Shown: in pieces, positions 7,328-8,498 of the stretch
Numbering within the stretch: position 1 is the stretch's first letter
Layout: each line of letters begins with the position of its first letter
Assembly: GCA_035275625.1 (NCBI GenBank)
Contig: DATEMK010000340.1
Location: 1-8,498, forward strand
Direction: 5' to 3'
Length of the DNA stretch: 8,498 bases
From: DATEMK01 sp035275625
GTDB taxonomy: Bacteria; Bacteroidota; Bacteroidia; AKYH767-A; OLB10
Program-made: the position numbers and the translations under genes
The notes under the pieces: generated by a model
Told to the model about the DNA's origin: nothing
Databases searched by the model: none
The model's input: the letters and a program-made list of their open reading frames with translations, nothing else

Positions 7328-8065
7328 TCAATTACCGTTAATGCCTAATGTTTTTAGTAAAGCTTCGCGATAAGTACTGCCAACAGGCAGGTTGATCCCA
7401 CTAACTGTAATCTGGTTTGGAAAAACACCTTCAATCATTTTGCTGTTGACGGCAAAGCTGCGGTGGATACGAATAAAAATTTTTTTATCGAGATATTCCA
7501 AAAAATTATCGAGCTTCATTCTAACCATGATTTTTTTTTGCGAGCTAAGATGAATAGTAACATAGTTGGCATCACTTTGCAGGTAAAGTATTTCAATGAA
7601 ATAAATTTTGCGAAAAGCATACCCGTCTTTTATAAAAAGAGAATCACGTATAGAAGGAACCGGGTATAATACAGATGGTTTTTGCAGTGAAGAATTAAAA
7701 TTACTAAAAGCAATTTCGATGGCAGAAAACAGTTGCTCTTTCGTAATGGGCTTCGCAAGAAATGCCAAAGGCTTCACCTCTTTTGCGCGTTCAACGGTAT
7801 CAGCATCTACATTTGCTGTGAGAAAAATAAAAGGCAAAGCGAATTTTTTATTGATCGTATGCCCAATATCAATTCCATTCATCTGCCCGATTAAATTAAT
7901 ATCTATCAGGAGCAAATCGGGTTTGTCGCGTTCTATCATGTCAATTGCTTCACTATAACGTGTGGCACTTTCAGGCACTTCATATCCCAGAGATGTGAGC
8001 ATTTCAGACAGCGCATCAGCAATTATCATATCATCTTCAACAATTCCTATTTTTATTTTGCTCAT
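7328..8065 (-). CDS. LytTR-family two-component response regulator
   Basis: This 245-residue protein has a receiver domain (about 1-120) followed by a LytTR DNA-binding domain (about 141-240). The receiver shows the acidic E10-D11-D12 cluster, the phosphoacceptor D55 in LLLIDINL, T83 in FLTANVD and K105 in FLAKP, so phosphorylation should be intact. The LytTR part has IEILYLQSDANYVTIH (157-172), FIRIHRSFAVN (197-207) and LPVGSTYREALLK (226-238). LytTR proteins usually bind direct repeats upstream of target promoters. The gene starts 40 nt after the upstream kinase gene, so the two form a cognate pair. Its targets are not known from this window; the downstream exported-protein genes are candidates by position only. 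A run of nine A residues (minus strand) lies inside the LytTR coding part at 7531-7539, yet the frame is intact. Confidence 0.95.
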   Translation of the reverse strand: MSKIKIGIVEDDMIIADALSEMLTSLGYEVPESATRYSEAIDMIERDKPDLLLIDINLIGQMNGIDIGHTINKKFALPFIFLTANVDADTVERAKEVKPLAFLAKPITKEQLFSAIEIAFSNFNSSLQKPSVLYPVPSIRDSLFIKDGYAFRKIYFIEILYLQSDANYVTIHLSSQKKIMVRMKLDNFLEYLDKKIFIRIHRSFAVNSKMIEGVFPNQITVSGINLPVGSTYREALLKTLGINGN

Positions 8066-8105
8066 GTTTAATACAGCCCAATGGTGATGGATAATTTTAT
8101 TGCCT

Positions 8106-8498
8106 TTATTTGATTTTATTCCTTGTTTCCAGTGTCTTTAAATTTAACTCAAACCTGCTGCCGGATTCATTAGAGTATTTTATTTCCCCTGCAAGCTGGC
8201 GGGTCAGTTGTTTTATTAATCGCAATCCGAGTGAATTCGTTTTTTGAATATCCAGTTCTATAGGTAACCCTGTACCGTCATCAAGATAAACCAGCACGTA
8301 TTCGCCATCGGCAACCGGTTTCAATTCTATTTTAATCAGCCCTTTTTCTTTACCTGTAAACGCATATTTATAAGAATTAGTAAGGAGTTCGTTCAATATC
8401 AAGCCAAGCGGTACCGCTGTGTCAATATCAAGAAAAATTTCAGGAATATCATTTGCCACCTCAATTTCAATGCCGGGTTTTGAGTAAACATTTTTAAC
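8106..8498 (-). CDS. HisKA_2-type sensor histidine kinase, C-terminal ATPase part, cut by right edge
   Basis: The frame is open from the right edge (first full codon at 8496-8498) to the TAA at 8106-8108, giving 130 visible residues. The visible part is the HATPase_c domain: N-box LILNELLTNSYKYAF (residues 33-47 of the fragment, with N36 and N41), the G1-box motif YLDDGTGLP, and the G2-region GLRLIKQLTRQLAG. The LGLILNELLTN--KYAF form is typical of HisKA_2 and HWE kinases rather than classic HisKA kinases. A GTG at 8457-8459 could be mistaken for a start, but the upstream codons continue the domain. The phosphoacceptor histidine, the sensor region and the true start lie outside the window. 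The kinase should phosphorylate the response regulator encoded 40 nt downstream. Confidence 0.9.
   Translation of the reverse strand, partial: VKNVYSKPGIEIEVANDIPEIFLDIDTAVPLGLILNELLTNSYKYAFTGKEKGLIKIELKPVADGEYVLVYLDDGTGLPIELDIQKTNSLGLRLIKQLTRQLAGEIKYSNESGSRFELNLKTLETRNKIK

Noticed and set aside
7323..7336. GGTAAT/ATTACC inverted repeat at the response regulator stop codon as a terminator
   Set aside because: It has a short 5-6 bp AT-rich stem and no T-run after it on the minus strand. The C5T7 run at about 7280-7291 is not preceded by a convincing hairpin.
7608..7958. 116-codon plus-strand ORF opposite the response regulator
   Set aside because: It is a shadow of a gene with all catalytic receiver residues in the minus frame, and the plus translation shows no family features.

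Overview
The window looks like Bacteroidota (Flavobacteriales, Sphingobacteriales or Chitinophagales-like) DNA. The support is a type IX secretion (T9SS) sorting domain at the end of one protein, SprB-, HYR- and Ig/PKD-like modules in a giant secreted protein, a LytTR response regulator next to a HisKA_2-type kinase, and A-rich leaders without a clear Shine-Dalgarno sequence. All six genes are on the minus strand, so transcription runs from the right edge to the left edge. No RNA gene, insertion sequence, integrase or CRISPR array was seen.

Right part (about 7328-8498): the C-terminal end of a HisKA_2-family sensor kinase, cut by the right edge, is followed after 40 nt by a complete LytTR response regulator. 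This is a two-component pair read as one operon. A 178-nt intergenic stretch (7150-7327) with two short dyad-symmetric sequences separates it from a 65-residue zinc-ribbon protein (6952-7149).

Middle (4391-6908): a 568-residue secreted beta-propeller protein with a C-terminal T9SS type A sorting signal is followed by a 243-residue exported protein of unknown family. The latter has a predicted coiled coil and an internally duplicated motif.

Left half (1-4348): one uninterrupted reading frame of at least 1449 codons covers everything from 4348 to the left edge, and its stop lies outside the window. It has a signal peptide, three tandem N-terminal repeats of about 114 residues, three cysteine-rich PPC-like domains, several Ig/PKD-like domains, one SprB-like repeat and at least three HYR-type domains. 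It is very poor in lysine. It is most likely a giant cell-surface or secreted adhesin.

The three exported-protein genes are spaced 79 and 42 nt apart and follow the zinc-ribbon gene by 43 nt. They are therefore plausibly one transcription unit, and the adjacent two-component system may or may not control it. That link is an inference from position only.
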